The translations under genes were made by a program, and so were the position numbers. Below the pieces are notes generated by a model. It was given only the letters and a program-made list of their open reading frames with translations, had not been told where the DNA came from and ran no database searches. 64,000 nucleotides of DNA from Rufibacter sediminis (lineage in GTDB: Bacteria; Bacteroidota; Bacteroidia; Cytophagales; Hymenobacteraceae): assembly GCF_014269285.1 (NCBI RefSeq), contig NZ_JACOAF010000044.1, forward strand, positions 124,001 to 188,000. Direction: 5' to 3'. This document shows positions 25,831 to 33,664 of the stretch, in pieces; within the stretch, counting starts at the first letter, position 1, and every line of letters begins with the position of its first letter.

Positions 25831-26169
25831 AGGGGCTGGGGGTGGTTCGCTGTCTCAGGTAATAAGAACTTCCACTAAACGCACCATTTCCAGCCTTTCG
25901 GGTTTGCGCACGGAGAGAACCATGCAACAATCCAGCTTATCCACCCACGCCAACGTCGGTTATCCGCCAGCACCAACAGAATGCGAGCACAAAAAAGCTA
26001 CTGAAGCAGTTGCCCAAGCAGATTGACCTCATCAGCCTTCCGGCAGGAAACCCAAAGCACCATAACCCAATCCCTCGTTTTCCGCCCGATTTCCCCAAAG
26101 TAACCCCAAAACAAAAAGCAACCCTCGTGAATAATGACGGAAATCATCCGTCAGCATGCATTTGTGTTG

Positions 26170-26177
26170 TACCTTTG
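26170..26177 (+). promoter_or_regulatory. Candidate -7 element of the ccm operon
   Basis: TACCTTTG is an exact TANNTTTG match, 18 bases before the ccmB start. No good TTTG lies 19-21 bases upstream. Confidence 0.45.
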
Positions 26178-26194
26178 CCCCAAAATAAGAAGAA

Positions 26195-26863
26195 GTGCTG
26201 CTGAAAGAGGTTATCTACCTGATGCAAAAGGATTTTGTGCTGGAATGGCGGCAGAAGTATGCGTTCAACGGCATGCTTCTGTACGTGGGCAGCACGGTTT
26301 TCATCTGTTACCTTAGCTTCAGTTTGCGCTTTGGGGGGCTGGAGGTGCCGGTCTGGAATGCCTTGTACTGGATCATTTTGCTCTTTACGGCGGTCAACGC
26401 CATCTCCAAGGGGTTTGCCCAGGAGAGCCGCGGACGGCTGCTCTATTATTATAGTGTGGTGAGTCCGCAGGGCGTGATTCTGGCCAAGATGATCTACAAC
26501 GCGGCGCTCATGCTGGTACTTTCGCTGCTGTGTTTTGCGTTCTATACGGTAGTGATCGGGAACCCGGTGCAGGACGTGGGCATGTTTCTGCTCACCATCG
26601 TGCTGGGAGCCATTGGGTTCGCCTCGTCATTGACCATGATCTCGGGCATTGCGGCCAAGGCGGCGAACACGGGCACGCTCATGGCGGTGCTGAGTTTCCC
26701 GGTGATGGTGCCCATGCTGCTCATGCTCATGAAGATGTCCAAGAACGCCATTGACGGACTGGACCCCTCGGTGAGTCTGGATGAGGCCCTGACGCTGCTC
26801 GCGATTAATATGATTGTAGTCACCGTGTCTTATATTCTGTTCCCTTATCTGTGGCGCAGTTAA
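26195..26863 (+). CDS. ccmB: Heme exporter / cytochrome c maturation membrane protein CcmB
   Basis: 222 residues with six hydrophobic segments, the membrane part of the CcmAB transporter that drives release of holo-CcmE in cytochrome c maturation. KDFVLEWRQKYAFNG near the start and the QESRGRLLYYY loop are family hallmarks. The start is GTG at 26195; the next ATG (26222) would remove nine residues that align with the usual N-terminus, so GTG is preferred. It is the first gene of ccmB-C-D-E-F. The ATPase partner CcmA is not in this window. The gene's end merges with a partial family palindrome (26862-26895). Confidence 0.92.
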   Translation: MLLKEVIYLMQKDFVLEWRQKYAFNGMLLYVGSTVFICYLSFSLRFGGLEVPVWNALYWIILLFTAVNAISKGFAQESRGRLLYYYSVVSPQGVILAKMIYNAALMLVLSLLCFAFYTVVIGNPVQDVGMFLLTIVLGAIGFASSLTMISGIAAKAANTGTLMAVLSFPVMVPMLLMLMKMSKNAIDGLDPSVSLDEALTLLAINMIVVTVSYILFPYLWRS

Positions 26864-26895
26864 GGCCCAAGTTTTAATAAACAAGCGTAAAACGA
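26862..26895. repeat. Partial interspersed palindrome over the ccmB stop
   Basis: TTAAGGCCCAAGTTTTAATA and AACAAGCGTAAAACGA. The left side is reduced; the copy fills the 32-base gap between ccmB and ccmC. Confidence 0.45.
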
Positions 26896-27561
26896 ATGAA
26901 ACTAACCTGGTGGAAATGGCTGACGGTTGCCCTGCTGCTGTACACAGTGGTGGGAGGCATGTTGAGCGATGTGCCCCGTCTGGCTATTCTAAACGAGACC
27001 ATCCGGAACCTGTTCTTCCACGTGCCCATGTGGTTCGGGATGATCCTGATTCTGCTGGTTTCGGTGGTGTATTCCATAAAATACCTCAGAAACCCGCTTT
27101 CCCGCAATGACATCATCGCAAATGAAGCCGCCAAAGTGGGCATCCTGTTTGGGGTGCTGGGCATTGTGACCGGCATGGAGTGGGCACGTTTCACGTGGGG
27201 CGAATTCTGGAGCAATGACCCCAAGCAGAACGCCTCGGCCATCGGGCTCCTAATTTACTTCGCTTATCTTATTCTGCGGGGTTCTTTCCAGGACCACCAG
27301 CAGCGCGCGCGTATCAGCGCCGTGTACAACATCTTCGCGTTTGCGGCGCTTATTCCGCTTCTGTTTATTCTGCCGCGCCTCACCGACTCTCTGCACCCGG
27401 GTAACGGCGGAAATCCTGGTTTCAACGCGTATGATATGGACAGCAGCCTGCGGGCCGTGTTCTATCCGGCCGTGCTCGGCTGGACGCTCTTAGGAATTTG
27501 GGTGGTGCACCTGCGCTCCCGTTTGGAAGTTTTAAAGCAACGATTCTATGAAAATGCATAA
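26896..27561 (+). CDS. ccmC: Heme-handling membrane protein CcmC (CcsA-like)
   Basis: 221 residues, six transmembrane segments. It carries the tryptophan-rich heme motif near residue 101 (FTWGEFWSNDPKQNAS) and His residues in flanking loops (LFFHVPMWFG before it, DSLHPG after it), as expected for the protein that presents heme to CcmE in the periplasm. Length is normal for CcmC. The reading frame overlaps the start of ccmD by 14 bases, indicating translational coupling. Confidence 0.93.
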   Translation: MKLTWWKWLTVALLLYTVVGGMLSDVPRLAILNETIRNLFFHVPMWFGMILILLVSVVYSIKYLRNPLSRNDIIANEAAKVGILFGVLGIVTGMEWARFTWGEFWSNDPKQNASAIGLLIYFAYLILRGSFQDHQQRARISAVYNIFAFAALIPLLFILPRLTDSLHPGNGGNPGFNAYDMDSSLRAVFYPAVLGWTLLGIWVVHLRSRLEVLKQRFYENA

Positions 27562-27826
27562 ATGGCTCCTGGTGCTGTTCCTGATGTGGACGGCTGGCTT
27601 CTCGGTTACGGCTTTCGCCCAAAGTGCTCCTGAGGAAAGCTCCATGGTGGAATTCTCCGCTCAGGCCCAATCGCCCTCGTCTCCGGAAATGGCCGATGCC
27701 ATGCGCCGCGACGGCAAGATCTACATTGTGGTGGCGGTACTGGTCAGCGTACTGTTGGGCGTGCTCTTCTACCTCATCAACCTGGACAGAAAGATCAGCA
27801 AGCTAGAGCGGGAGCTCAGATTGTAG
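27548..27826 (+). CDS. ccmD: CcmD-like small membrane protein
   Basis: 92 residues. It has an N-terminal hydrophobic segment (~5-24, possibly a signal peptide ending at FAQ), a short polar stretch and one C-terminal transmembrane helix (~60-78; IYIVVAVLVSVLLGVLFYLI), then a basic helix (DRKISKLERELRL). CcmD proteins are small adaptors for CcmC/CcmE in the transporter complex; the assignment rests on position, topology and the LDRKISKLE tail. It overlaps ccmC. Confidence 0.8.
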   Translation: MKMHKWLLVLFLMWTAGFSVTAFAQSAPEESSMVEFSAQAQSPSSPEMADAMRRDGKIYIVVAVLVSVLLGVLFYLINLDRKISKLERELRL

Positions 27827-27827
27827 G

Positions 27828-27866
27828 CGTTTTAGGGCTGTTTTCTGGAAAGCTGGCTTAAAACAG
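27828..27866. repeat. Interspersed palindrome, copy 13, between ccmD and ccmE
   Basis: CGTTTTAGGGCTGTTTT, then CTGG, then AAAGCTGGCTTAAAACAG. It begins two bases after the ccmD stop and lies inside the operon. Confidence 0.7.
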
Positions 27867-27966
27867 CAGCGATAAAACAGGCGCAGAAAAAGCGCCCGCC
27901 AGCGGATTTAATTTTAGTTAAGTGTTGTTAAAGAGGCGGGCAAACTCGCCTAAGCTTGAATAACCT

Positions 27967-28392
27967 ATGAAAAGAATACACATCATCGGGATTTTAGTGA
28001 TTGCGGTAGCCATCATGATCATCATGTCAACGGCCTCAGACGCCAGTGTTTACGTTCCTTTCTCTGAAGCCCAGGCGCGCGCCAAAGATGGAGATGACAC
28101 CAAAGTACACGTGGTGGGCCGACTGAAGAAAGACGAGAAAGGCCACATTGTGGGCATGAAGTATGACCCCACGCTGGACCCCAACTACTTCTCGTTCGTG
28201 CTGGTAGATACCAACCGCGTGGAGCAGCAGGTGGTGTACTACAGCCCCAAACCGCAGGACTTTGACCGCTCTGAGCAGGTGGTGATTACCGGCAACATGA
28301 AAGAGAATGTGTTCGTAGCCGACAAGATTTTGCTTAAATGTCCTTCTAAATACACCGAGAACGAGGTGAAGGTGGAGACGGCAAGCCTCTAA
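27967..28392 (+). CDS. ccmE: Cytochrome c maturation heme chaperone CcmE, Cys (CxxxY) type
   Basis: 141 residues: an N-terminal membrane anchor (~4-22) and a periplasmic OB-fold domain. Most proteobacterial CcmE proteins bind heme covalently through the His of HxxxY; here the site is C125-P-S-K-Y129, the CxxxY form described in sulfate reducers, archaea and other systems that lack classical CcmH. The rest (VHVVGRLKKD, FVLVDTNRVEQQVVYYSPKP, VVITGNM, FVADKILLKCPSKY) follows the family. It is separated from ccmF by a 158-base gap with inverted heptad arrays. Confidence 0.92.
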   Translation: MKRIHIIGILVIAVAIMIIMSTASDASVYVPFSEAQARAKDGDDTKVHVVGRLKKDEKGHIVGMKYDPTLDPNYFSFVLVDTNRVEQQVVYYSPKPQDFDRSEQVVITGNMKENVFVADKILLKCPSKYTENEVKVETASL

Positions 28393-28400
28393 TATATAGT

Positions 28401-28544
28401 CCTGAGTTCTGAGTCTTGAGTCCTGAGTTAACATTTCATTCAAGCCAAGCCTGTACTCATTTGTGTTATTTTTATTTACCAGAGTGAATCGTTCTGGGTT
28501 TGGGAATTTCAGACTCAAGACTCAGAACGCAAGACTCAAGACTC
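28401..28544. repeat. Inverted pair of heptanucleotide arrays (CTTGAGT type)
   Basis: Left array 28401-28428: CCTGAGT, TCTGAGT, CTTGAGT, CCTGAGT. Right array about 28513-28544: ACTCAAG, ACTCAGA, ACGCAAG, ACTCAAG, ACTC, the inverse of the left units. About 84 bases lie between them. The right array ends six bases before the ccmF ATG. Open frames extended upstream of ccmF merely translate it. Confidence 0.8.
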
Positions 28545-28550
28545 TTTCTA

Positions 28551-31154
28551 ATGGTTAATACGTTGATCGGTGATTTAGGTCACTACAGTGTCATTCTCGC
28601 TTTCGTGACGGCGCTGGTTTCGGCCATCGCGTTTGCGTTTGCTTCTAACGCCAAAGAGCTTACCCCTGAGCAGAAAGACTGGAAGAGCCTGGCCCGAGGT
28701 GCTTTCTTTGTGCACGTGATCGCGGTGTTTGGCATCATCTTCTGTCTTTTCAACATTATTTACGCGCACCGCTACGAGTACCATTACGCGTGGAGCCACT
28801 CGTCTAATCACCTGCCGGTGCATTACATGATTTCCTGTTTCTGGGAAGGCCAGGAGGGCTCTTTCCTGCTCTGGATTTTCTGGCATGCGCTGTTGGGCTT
28901 GGTGCTGATCAAGTTTGCCGGCAAGAAATGGGAAAGCCCGGTAATGGCCGTTTTCTCCTTCGTGCAGCTGTTCCTGACGTCCATGATTCTGGGGATCGTG
29001 ATCGGGGACCTGAAAATAGGATCTTCGCCGTTCATCCTGATGCGTGATTTCATGACCGATGCGCCGGTGTTCCAGATGGACCCGAATTTCGTGCCGAAAG
29101 ACGGTACCGGTCTGAACCCGCTGTTGCAAAACTACTGGATGGTGATTCACCCGCCGGTGTTGTTCCTGGGCTTCGCCGCCACCCTGGTGCCGTTTGCCTT
29201 CGCCATTGCCGGTCTCTGGAAAAGAGAATTCTCATCCTGGACCAAACCTGCTTTGTCTTGGGGCTTGTTCGCGGCCGTAGTATTGGGCGTGGGCATCATG
29301 ATGGGTGCCTACTGGGCCTATGAAACCCTGAACTTTGGGGGCTACTGGAACTGGGACCCGGTGGAGAACGCCGTGTACATTCCATGGCTGGTGCTGGTGG
29401 GAGCCATTCACACTTTGCTGGCGTACCGCAAAAGCAGAACCGCGCTGCGTGCTACCTTCATTCTGTTCATCACGTCGTTCCTGTTAGTCCTATACGCGAC
29501 TTTCTTAACGCGTAGCGGTATCTTAGGAAACGCCTCGGTGCACTCTTTCACAGACCTTGGTTTATCGGGTCAGTTGTTTACCTATTTGGCAGCCTTCGTG
29601 GTATTAGCCATTGGTTTATTGGTGTACCGCTGGAAGAACATCCCGGCTACGGAGAAAGAAATTGCAACGTACTCTGGTGAATTCTGGGTGTTTGTGGGCG
29701 CTGCTGTGCTGTGCTTAGGCGCTTTCCAGGTGCTGGTGACTACTTCTATTCCGGTGTACAATGCCTTTATGGGCTTCATCGGCGTGAAAACGAACGTGGC
29801 GCTGCCCGCCGATCAGATCGCGCACTACACCAAGTTCCAGATGTGGATGGGGATAGCCATCGCCATGCTATCAGGTACTGGTCAGTTGCTGTGGTGGCGG
29901 AAACAAAAGGATGGTACCAAGCTGTCAGAAGCATTCATGCTGCCGCTCATCTTTACCGGTCTGTTTGCCGCTCTTATTCTGCTGGTAAGCAAAATGGGTT
30001 ACATTGAACGCATTGATAACCCGGTGTACATCCTGTTGCTGGTAACGTCTCTGTACGCGGTGTTCAGTAACCTGGCTATTTTGTTTGGCGTGCTCCGAAA
30101 GAACGTCTCCATTGCCGGTGGTGCCGTGGCGCACATTGGCGTGGCTCTGATGCTGATTGGGGTGCTGTTCTCCTCCGGTTACTCGAACATCATCTCCAAA
30201 AACATGTCTGGTATGGTGTACGCCCGCGAGTTTGGCGATGACATCAACCGCGACAACGTACTGCTTTGGCGCAACGCCGCCACTGACATGGGACCGTACA
30301 AAGTCACCTACAAAGGCCAGTACCTGGAAGTGGAAGGTCTGCCTGACTATGTGAACAAACAGCAACTGTTCCGGATAGAGGATGAGTACAAAGCCATTGC
30401 CCGCGGACCATTGAAAGACGGTGACAAAGTGCTCTATACGTCCGGTGACACGGTGAACATTTCTCCGGAGAACACTTACTACGAAGTAGAATTCAAGAAC
30501 CGGGAAACCAACGAGGCCTTTACCTTGTATCCTCGGGCGCAGGTGAATCCGCAGATGGGCTTGCTGGCCTCTCCGGATATAAAAATGTTCGGCACCAAAG
30601 ACCTTTACACGCACGTTTCCACTATTCCAGATCCTAACGAGGAGAAGGAATGGGGCGAGTTGAAAGAGTATCAGGTGAAGATTGGCGATACCATTTTCGT
30701 GAACGATTATGTAGCGGTGCTGCACGGTATTGAACAAGCTAAAGACACTCTGCTCCTGAACCTGAAACCGGGCGATGTAGCCGTTCAAGCCGACATGCAG
30801 GTACTGGGCGAGCGCCGGACGTACCACGCGCACCCGATCTACGCCATCAGAGACCGCATGGTAGGCCGTGTGCCCGAAGAGATTGAAGACCTGGGTCTCA
30901 GAATCATGCTGATGAACATTGACCCAGAGAAAGGCGCGTTCACCATCGGCATCAATACCACCCAGAAAGACTACATTATCCTGAAAGCGATGGAGAAACC
31001 CTTCATCAGCATTCTCTGGATTGGGACGTTGATCATGAGCCTCGGGTTTGTGATGGCCATTGTACGGCACTACAAAGACGGAAAAAGCGGTGGTGCTGCC
31101 ACCAAAGGTCCGGCTGGTAAAGTGACCATCAAACGCGAGAAGCAACTGGCGTAA
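28551..31154 (+). CDS. ccmF: Cytochrome c heme lyase subunit CcmF
   Basis: 867 residues, many transmembrane segments, with the WWD domain (GGYWNWDPVENAVYIPWL) and conserved flanking His sites (SSNHLPVHYM, VIHPPVLFLG), and a large soluble periplasmic region (~560-820) before the last helix. CcmF attaches heme to the CXXCH of apocytochromes. The start is set at MVNTLIGDLG; the 17 codons upstream read through the heptad array. Its length exceeds the proteobacterial type (~650), as is usual in Bacteroidota. No ccmG or ccmH follows. Confidence 0.94.
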   Translation: MVNTLIGDLGHYSVILAFVTALVSAIAFAFASNAKELTPEQKDWKSLARGAFFVHVIAVFGIIFCLFNIIYAHRYEYHYAWSHSSNHLPVHYMISCFWEGQEGSFLLWIFWHALLGLVLIKFAGKKWESPVMAVFSFVQLFLTSMILGIVIGDLKIGSSPFILMRDFMTDAPVFQMDPNFVPKDGTGLNPLLQNYWMVIHPPVLFLGFAATLVPFAFAIAGLWKREFSSWTKPALSWGLFAAVVLGVGIMMGAYWAYETLNFGGYWNWDPVENAVYIPWLVLVGAIHTLLAYRKSRTALRATFILFITSFLLVLYATFLTRSGILGNASVHSFTDLGLSGQLFTYLAAFVVLAIGLLVYRWKNIPATEKEIATYSGEFWVFVGAAVLCLGAFQVLVTTSIPVYNAFMGFIGVKTNVALPADQIAHYTKFQMWMGIAIAMLSGTGQLLWWRKQKDGTKLSEAFMLPLIFTGLFAALILLVSKMGYIERIDNPVYILLLVTSLYAVFSNLAILFGVLRKNVSIAGGAVAHIGVALMLIGVLFSSGYSNIISKNMSGMVYAREFGDDINRDNVLLWRNAATDMGPYKVTYKGQYLEVEGLPDYVNKQQLFRIEDEYKAIARGPLKDGDKVLYTSGDTVNISPENTYYEVEFKNRETNEAFTLYPRAQVNPQMGLLASPDIKMFGTKDLYTHVSTIPDPNEEKEWGELKEYQVKIGDTIFVNDYVAVLHGIEQAKDTLLLNLKPGDVAVQADMQVLGERRTYHAHPIYAIRDRMVGRVPEEIEDLGLRIMLMNIDPEKGAFTIGINTTQKDYIILKAMEKPFISILWIGTLIMSLGFVMAIVRHYKDGKSGGAATKGPAGKVTIKREKQLA

Positions 31155-31177
31155 CTAGAGTAGTATAGGAGCATTTC

Positions 31178-31219
31178 AAAGCCGCTTGCCTGGTTCTGTT
31201 ACCGGCAAGCGGCTTTTTT
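31178..31219 (+). terminator. Terminator of the ccm operon
   Basis: AAAGCCGCTTGCC and GGCAAGCGGCTTT pair over 13 nt and are followed by T, 23 bases after the ccmF stop codon. Confidence 0.9.
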
Positions 31220-31227
31220 GCGTCTGG

Positions 31228-31265
31228 TGTTTTAGGGCTGCTTTTAAGAAAACAGGCCCAAAACG
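31228..31265. repeat. Interspersed palindrome, copy 14
   Basis: GTGTTTTAGGGCTGCTTTT, AAG, AAAACAGGCCCAAAACGC. It stands directly behind the ccm terminator. Confidence 0.7.
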
Positions 31266-31356
31266 CGGTTGCAAAGCGATGCCCGGAAAACTGCTGCCAG
31301 TAGAACAGAACCGAAGAAAGCCGCTAACTTAGCCCGCAGGAAAGAAAGAACTCCCC

Positions 31357-32160
31357 ATGAACATAGGAATAGTTGGTGCCGGCAACGTTGCCACCCATTT
31401 GGTCAAAGGTCTGGTGAAAGCGGGCGTGAATGTACCCTTTGTCTACAGCAGAACGTTGGCTTCGGCACAAGTCCTGACCGCTCACCTGCCATCCGGTACG
31501 GCGACCAGTTCCCCAGATTTACGGTCATTGCCTTATTGTGACGTGTACCTTCTGTCGGTTCCAGATCAGGTGCTGCCCACGTTGTTGCCGCAGCTGCGGT
31601 TTCCGGAAGGCGCTATCGTGGCCCACACGTCCGGGACGCAGCCTTTGGAACTGCTGGCATCGCTGCCGAACGTTGCCACAGGAGTTTTTTACCCCTTGCA
31701 GACTTTCAGTAAAGAGAAGGAGCTGGACTGGCGGCGGGTTCCCATCTGCGTGGAAGCTTCCACTCAAAAAGCAGAGGAGGCGTTAACGCAGCTAGGCCAG
31801 AAAATAAGTGAGCAGGTGGTTCTGATGCAGGGAACGGACCGGCGGCAACTGCACGTGGCGGCGGTGTTCGCCTGTAATTTCACCAACCACCTGTGGGGCG
31901 TGGCGCAGGAAGTCCTGAAAACCGCTGATCTGCCCTTCAACTTATTAGAGCCGCTGGTGCAGGAGACCGTGCAGAAAGCGTTTCAATTTCCGCCTTTCGC
32001 GGTGCAGACTGGACCAGCCGTGCGCGGAGACGCCTCCACTATTCAGGCGCACCTCCAACTGTTGCAGCACCAGCCGCAGTACCGCGCCCTATACCAGACC
32101 TTGACAGAAAGTATTCAGACTGTGCACGAAAAGCCGCCGTTTTCTGAAAAACAGGCGTAA
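31357..32160 (+). CDS. Rossmann-like and DUF2520 domain protein
   Basis: 267 residues. The N-terminal NADP-binding fold has GIVGAGNVATHL and CDVYLLSVPDQVL, as in pyrroline-carboxylate reductase-like or F420-type oxidoreductases; the C-terminal half is the all-alpha DUF2520 domain (FACNFTNHLWGVAQEVL). Its reaction is unknown, though it probably dimerises and uses NADPH. The last residues (PPFSEKQA) are translated from a partial copy of the intergenic palindrome, so the C-terminus has apparently been altered by the repeat. It stands alone between two transcription units. Confidence 0.88.
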   Translation: MNIGIVGAGNVATHLVKGLVKAGVNVPFVYSRTLASAQVLTAHLPSGTATSSPDLRSLPYCDVYLLSVPDQVLPTLLPQLRFPEGAIVAHTSGTQPLELLASLPNVATGVFYPLQTFSKEKELDWRRVPICVEASTQKAEEALTQLGQKISEQVVLMQGTDRRQLHVAAVFACNFTNHLWGVAQEVLKTADLPFNLLEPLVQETVQKAFQFPPFAVQTGPAVRGDASTIQAHLQLLQHQPQYRALYQTLTESIQTVHEKPPFSEKQA

Positions 32161-32165
32161 AACGA
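32136..32165. repeat. Partial interspersed palindrome overlapping the DUF2520 gene end
   Basis: GCCGTTTTCTGAAAAACAGG followed by CGTAAAACG. The stop codon TAA (32158-32160) is part of the repeat. Confidence 0.55.
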
Positions 32166-32203
32166 CTGGTGTCCTGAAAGGAACCGGGCTAATGGCCTCA
32201 GGT

Positions 32204-32234
32204 TTTGATTAGGGCGGTTGTATGCCTACCTTTG
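32204..32234 (+). promoter_or_regulatory. Bacteroidota promoter of the ferredoxin gene
   Basis: TTTG (32204-32207), exactly 19 bases, then TACCTTTG (32227-32234): a full match to TTTG-N19-TANNTTTG. The expected start point (~32240) gives a leader of about 15 bases to the ATG. Confidence 0.75.
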
Positions 32235-32255
32235 CACCTTTAATAATCCACAGGA

Positions 32256-32585
32256 ATGAAAGTCGTTAACATTACATATAAGTTCATGGATGGCAAACCC
32301 GATGAAACCCATTTAGGGGCTGAGGGTGAATCTGTTCTGGACGTTGCCCTTAACAACGGGATTCAGTTACAGCACAACTGCGGCGGGGTTTGCGGTTGCA
32401 GCACTTGCCACGTGTATGTAGAAACGGGCATGGATGACCTCCCCGAAATCACTGATGCCGAAGAGGATTTCATTGACCGCGCCGTGAACCCCCGCATTAA
32501 CTCCCGCCTGGCCTGCCAGTGCGTGGTGCAAGGCGGCCAGGATCTGGTGATCACCATCCCCAAGCAGGATTTCCTGGGCCATTAA
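32256..32585 (+). CDS. fdx: [2Fe-2S] ferredoxin, adrenodoxin/ISC type
   Basis: 109 residues. Cluster ligands are C42, C48, C51 (CGGVCGCSTC) and C87 (RLACQC); extra Cys at 46 and 89 are common in this subgroup. HVYVETGMDDLPEITDAEEDF is typical of ISC-type ferredoxins that supply electrons for iron-sulfur cluster assembly. The neighbour after a heptad array is IscX, another ISC accessory protein, which supports that role. A textbook promoter lies just upstream. The other isc/suf genes are not in the window. Confidence 0.93.
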   Translation: MKVVNITYKFMDGKPDETHLGAEGESVLDVALNNGIQLQHNCGGVCGCSTCHVYVETGMDDLPEITDAEEDFIDRAVNPRINSRLACQCVVQGGQDLVITIPKQDFLGH

Positions 32586-32591
32586 TTTAAC

Positions 32592-32733
32592 TAGTTGTTA
32601 GTTGTCTGTTCTTTGTTGTCAGAGGGAGAGAGGAAACCCAAAGGTGTTACCCAAGGTTTGTTCTACACTTACATGCTGACAACCATCAAAAAGACCCAAC
32701 AACTAGTAACTAACAACTAATAACTGACAACTA
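32592..32733. repeat. Inverted pair of heptanucleotide arrays (TAGTTGT type)
   Basis: Left array 32592-32619: TAGTTGT, TAGTTGT, CTGTTCT, TTGTTGT. Right array 32699-32733: ACAACTA, GTAACTA, ACAACTA, ATAACTG, ACAACTA, the inverse of the left. The spacer is 79 bases. The right array ends six bases before the iscX ATG. The architecture equals that at 28401-28544 with an unrelated heptad. Confidence 0.82.
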
Positions 32734-32739
32734 TAAAAA

Positions 32740-32979
32740 ATGAGTAATCTATACGAGCCCCCCATGAAGTGGAGCGACCATGAAGACATTGCCATGGCGC
32801 TGTATGAGAAATTTGGGGATGAGTTTGGCGAAAGCAAAATTTACCGCATCCGGTTCACAGATCTGCTGGAGTGGGTCCTGAGTCTGCCTAACTTTGAAGG
32901 CACCCGTGAACAAGCCACCGAAGGCCACCTGGAGCAGATCCAGGCCAAGTGGGTGTACGAGTGGCGCGATAACCAATAA
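32740..32979 (+). CDS. iscX: Fe-S assembly protein IscX
   Basis: A 79-residue small acidic protein. KWSDHEDIAMALYEKFGDE, then RIRFTDLLEWVLSLPNF and LEQIQAKWVYEW, follow the IscX (YfhJ) pattern, whose conserved acidic surface binds iron and the cysteine desulfurase IscS. In Proteobacteria iscX follows fdx in the isc operon; here it also follows the ferredoxin, 154 bases away with a heptad array between. Co-transcription is likely, as no terminator is seen between them. Confidence 0.88.
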   Translation: MSNLYEPPMKWSDHEDIAMALYEKFGDEFGESKIYRIRFTDLLEWVLSLPNFEGTREQATEGHLEQIQAKWVYEWRDNQ

Positions 32980-32987
32980 CCCATCCG

Positions 32988-33026
32988 GCGTTTCAGGGCT
33001 ACTTTCATGAAAAAGGCCCTGAAACG
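32988..33026. repeat. Interspersed palindrome, copy 16
   Basis: GCGTTTCAGGGCT and GGCCCTGAAACG halves. The TTTCAGGG/CCCTGAAA step differs from the consensus TTTTAGG on both sides in a pairing-preserving way. It begins nine bases after iscX. Confidence 0.7.
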
Positions 33027-33046
33027 TTTTTGCGTTTAAACTCCTG

Positions 33047-33553
33047 ATGTTATCCAGCATGCAAGCACTTCCTGATTTCAAGAATATCACCACCTTCATC
33101 TTTGATGTGGATGGCGTTATGACAGACGGCACCCTGTTGTGCTTCTCCACCGGGGAGCAGGCGCGGGCCTTCAACATCAAAGACGGATACGCCATCCGGC
33201 ACGCTCTCAAGAAAGGATACCGCGTGGCCGTCATCTCGGGCAGGAACGAGCCCGGCGTGCGCAAACGCCTGGAGTCGCTGGATGTGAAAGACATTTACCT
33301 GGGCTCAGAAAATAAGCTGGACACGTTTCAGAATTATGTCTATTATTACGGCATCGATCCTGAGACCGTCGTGTTTATGGGCGATGACATGCCGGACCTG
33401 GAAGTGATGCAGCACTGCGGCATCTCCGCTTGCCCCGCCGATGCCGCCATTGACATCTGCGACATCTCGCAGTACGTGGCCACTGCCGAGGGAGGCAAGG
33501 GCGCCGTGCGTGAGCTGATTGAGATGGTCATGAAACTGCAGAAGAAGTGGTAA
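33047..33553 (+). CDS. kdsC: KdsC-like HAD phosphatase (KDO 8-phosphate phosphatase family)
   Basis: 168 residues, a cap-less HAD enzyme. Motif I is FDVDGVMTDG with D20 and D22, motif II ISGRNEPGVRKR, motif III near SENKLDTF, and motif IV MGDDMPDLEVM. This is the KdsC/YrbI subfamily, which dephosphorylates KDO 8-phosphate for lipopolysaccharide; related proteins act on nonulosonate phosphates. The CPADAAIDICDISQYVA tail fits KdsC. Two starts are possible: 33047 or ATG 33059. No other KDO gene lies in the window. Confidence 0.85.
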   Translation: MLSSMQALPDFKNITTFIFDVDGVMTDGTLLCFSTGEQARAFNIKDGYAIRHALKKGYRVAVISGRNEPGVRKRLESLDVKDIYLGSENKLDTFQNYVYYYGIDPETVVFMGDDMPDLEVMQHCGISACPADAAIDICDISQYVATAEGGKGAVRELIEMVMKLQKKW

Positions 33554-33600
33554 AATAAAGAAGACGGTTTTCCTTGGTTTTCAATTTTTTATAAATAAAG

Positions 33601-33630
33601 TTTGGTTTTTGTATAATAATCATATATTTA
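33601..33630 (+). promoter_or_regulatory. Candidate promoter of the cold-shock gene
   Basis: TTTG (33601-33604), 18 bases, then TATATTTA (33623-33630, one base off TANNTTTG) within a very AT-rich leader, 35 bases before the start. Confidence 0.4.
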
Positions 33631-33664
33631 CGGAATCATTCATTATTTCAATTTTTAAATTTTT

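Larger units (their letters stand above)
25181..26194. other. Long intergenic repeat mosaic between TonB receptor and ccmB
   Basis: This 1-kb gap holds the receptor promoter, palindrome copy 12, a ~150-bp dispersed repeat with a second, inverted copy at 47608-47752, a long inverted repeat with CCTTAGCCAAGG ends (25775-25830), and the ccmB promoter element. Bases 25380-25600 and 25860-26140 contain no gene I can support; a 34-codon frame at 25923-26027 has no recognisable product. Confidence 0.55.

Noticed and set aside
28500-28550. Upstream GTG-like start for ccmF (17 extra residues)
   Set aside because: The extra residues are a translation of the heptad array and have no counterpart in CcmF.
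28401-32733. Heptad arrays considered as CRISPR
   Set aside because: Units are 7 bp without spacers between them, inverted in the second half, and no cas genes are present.
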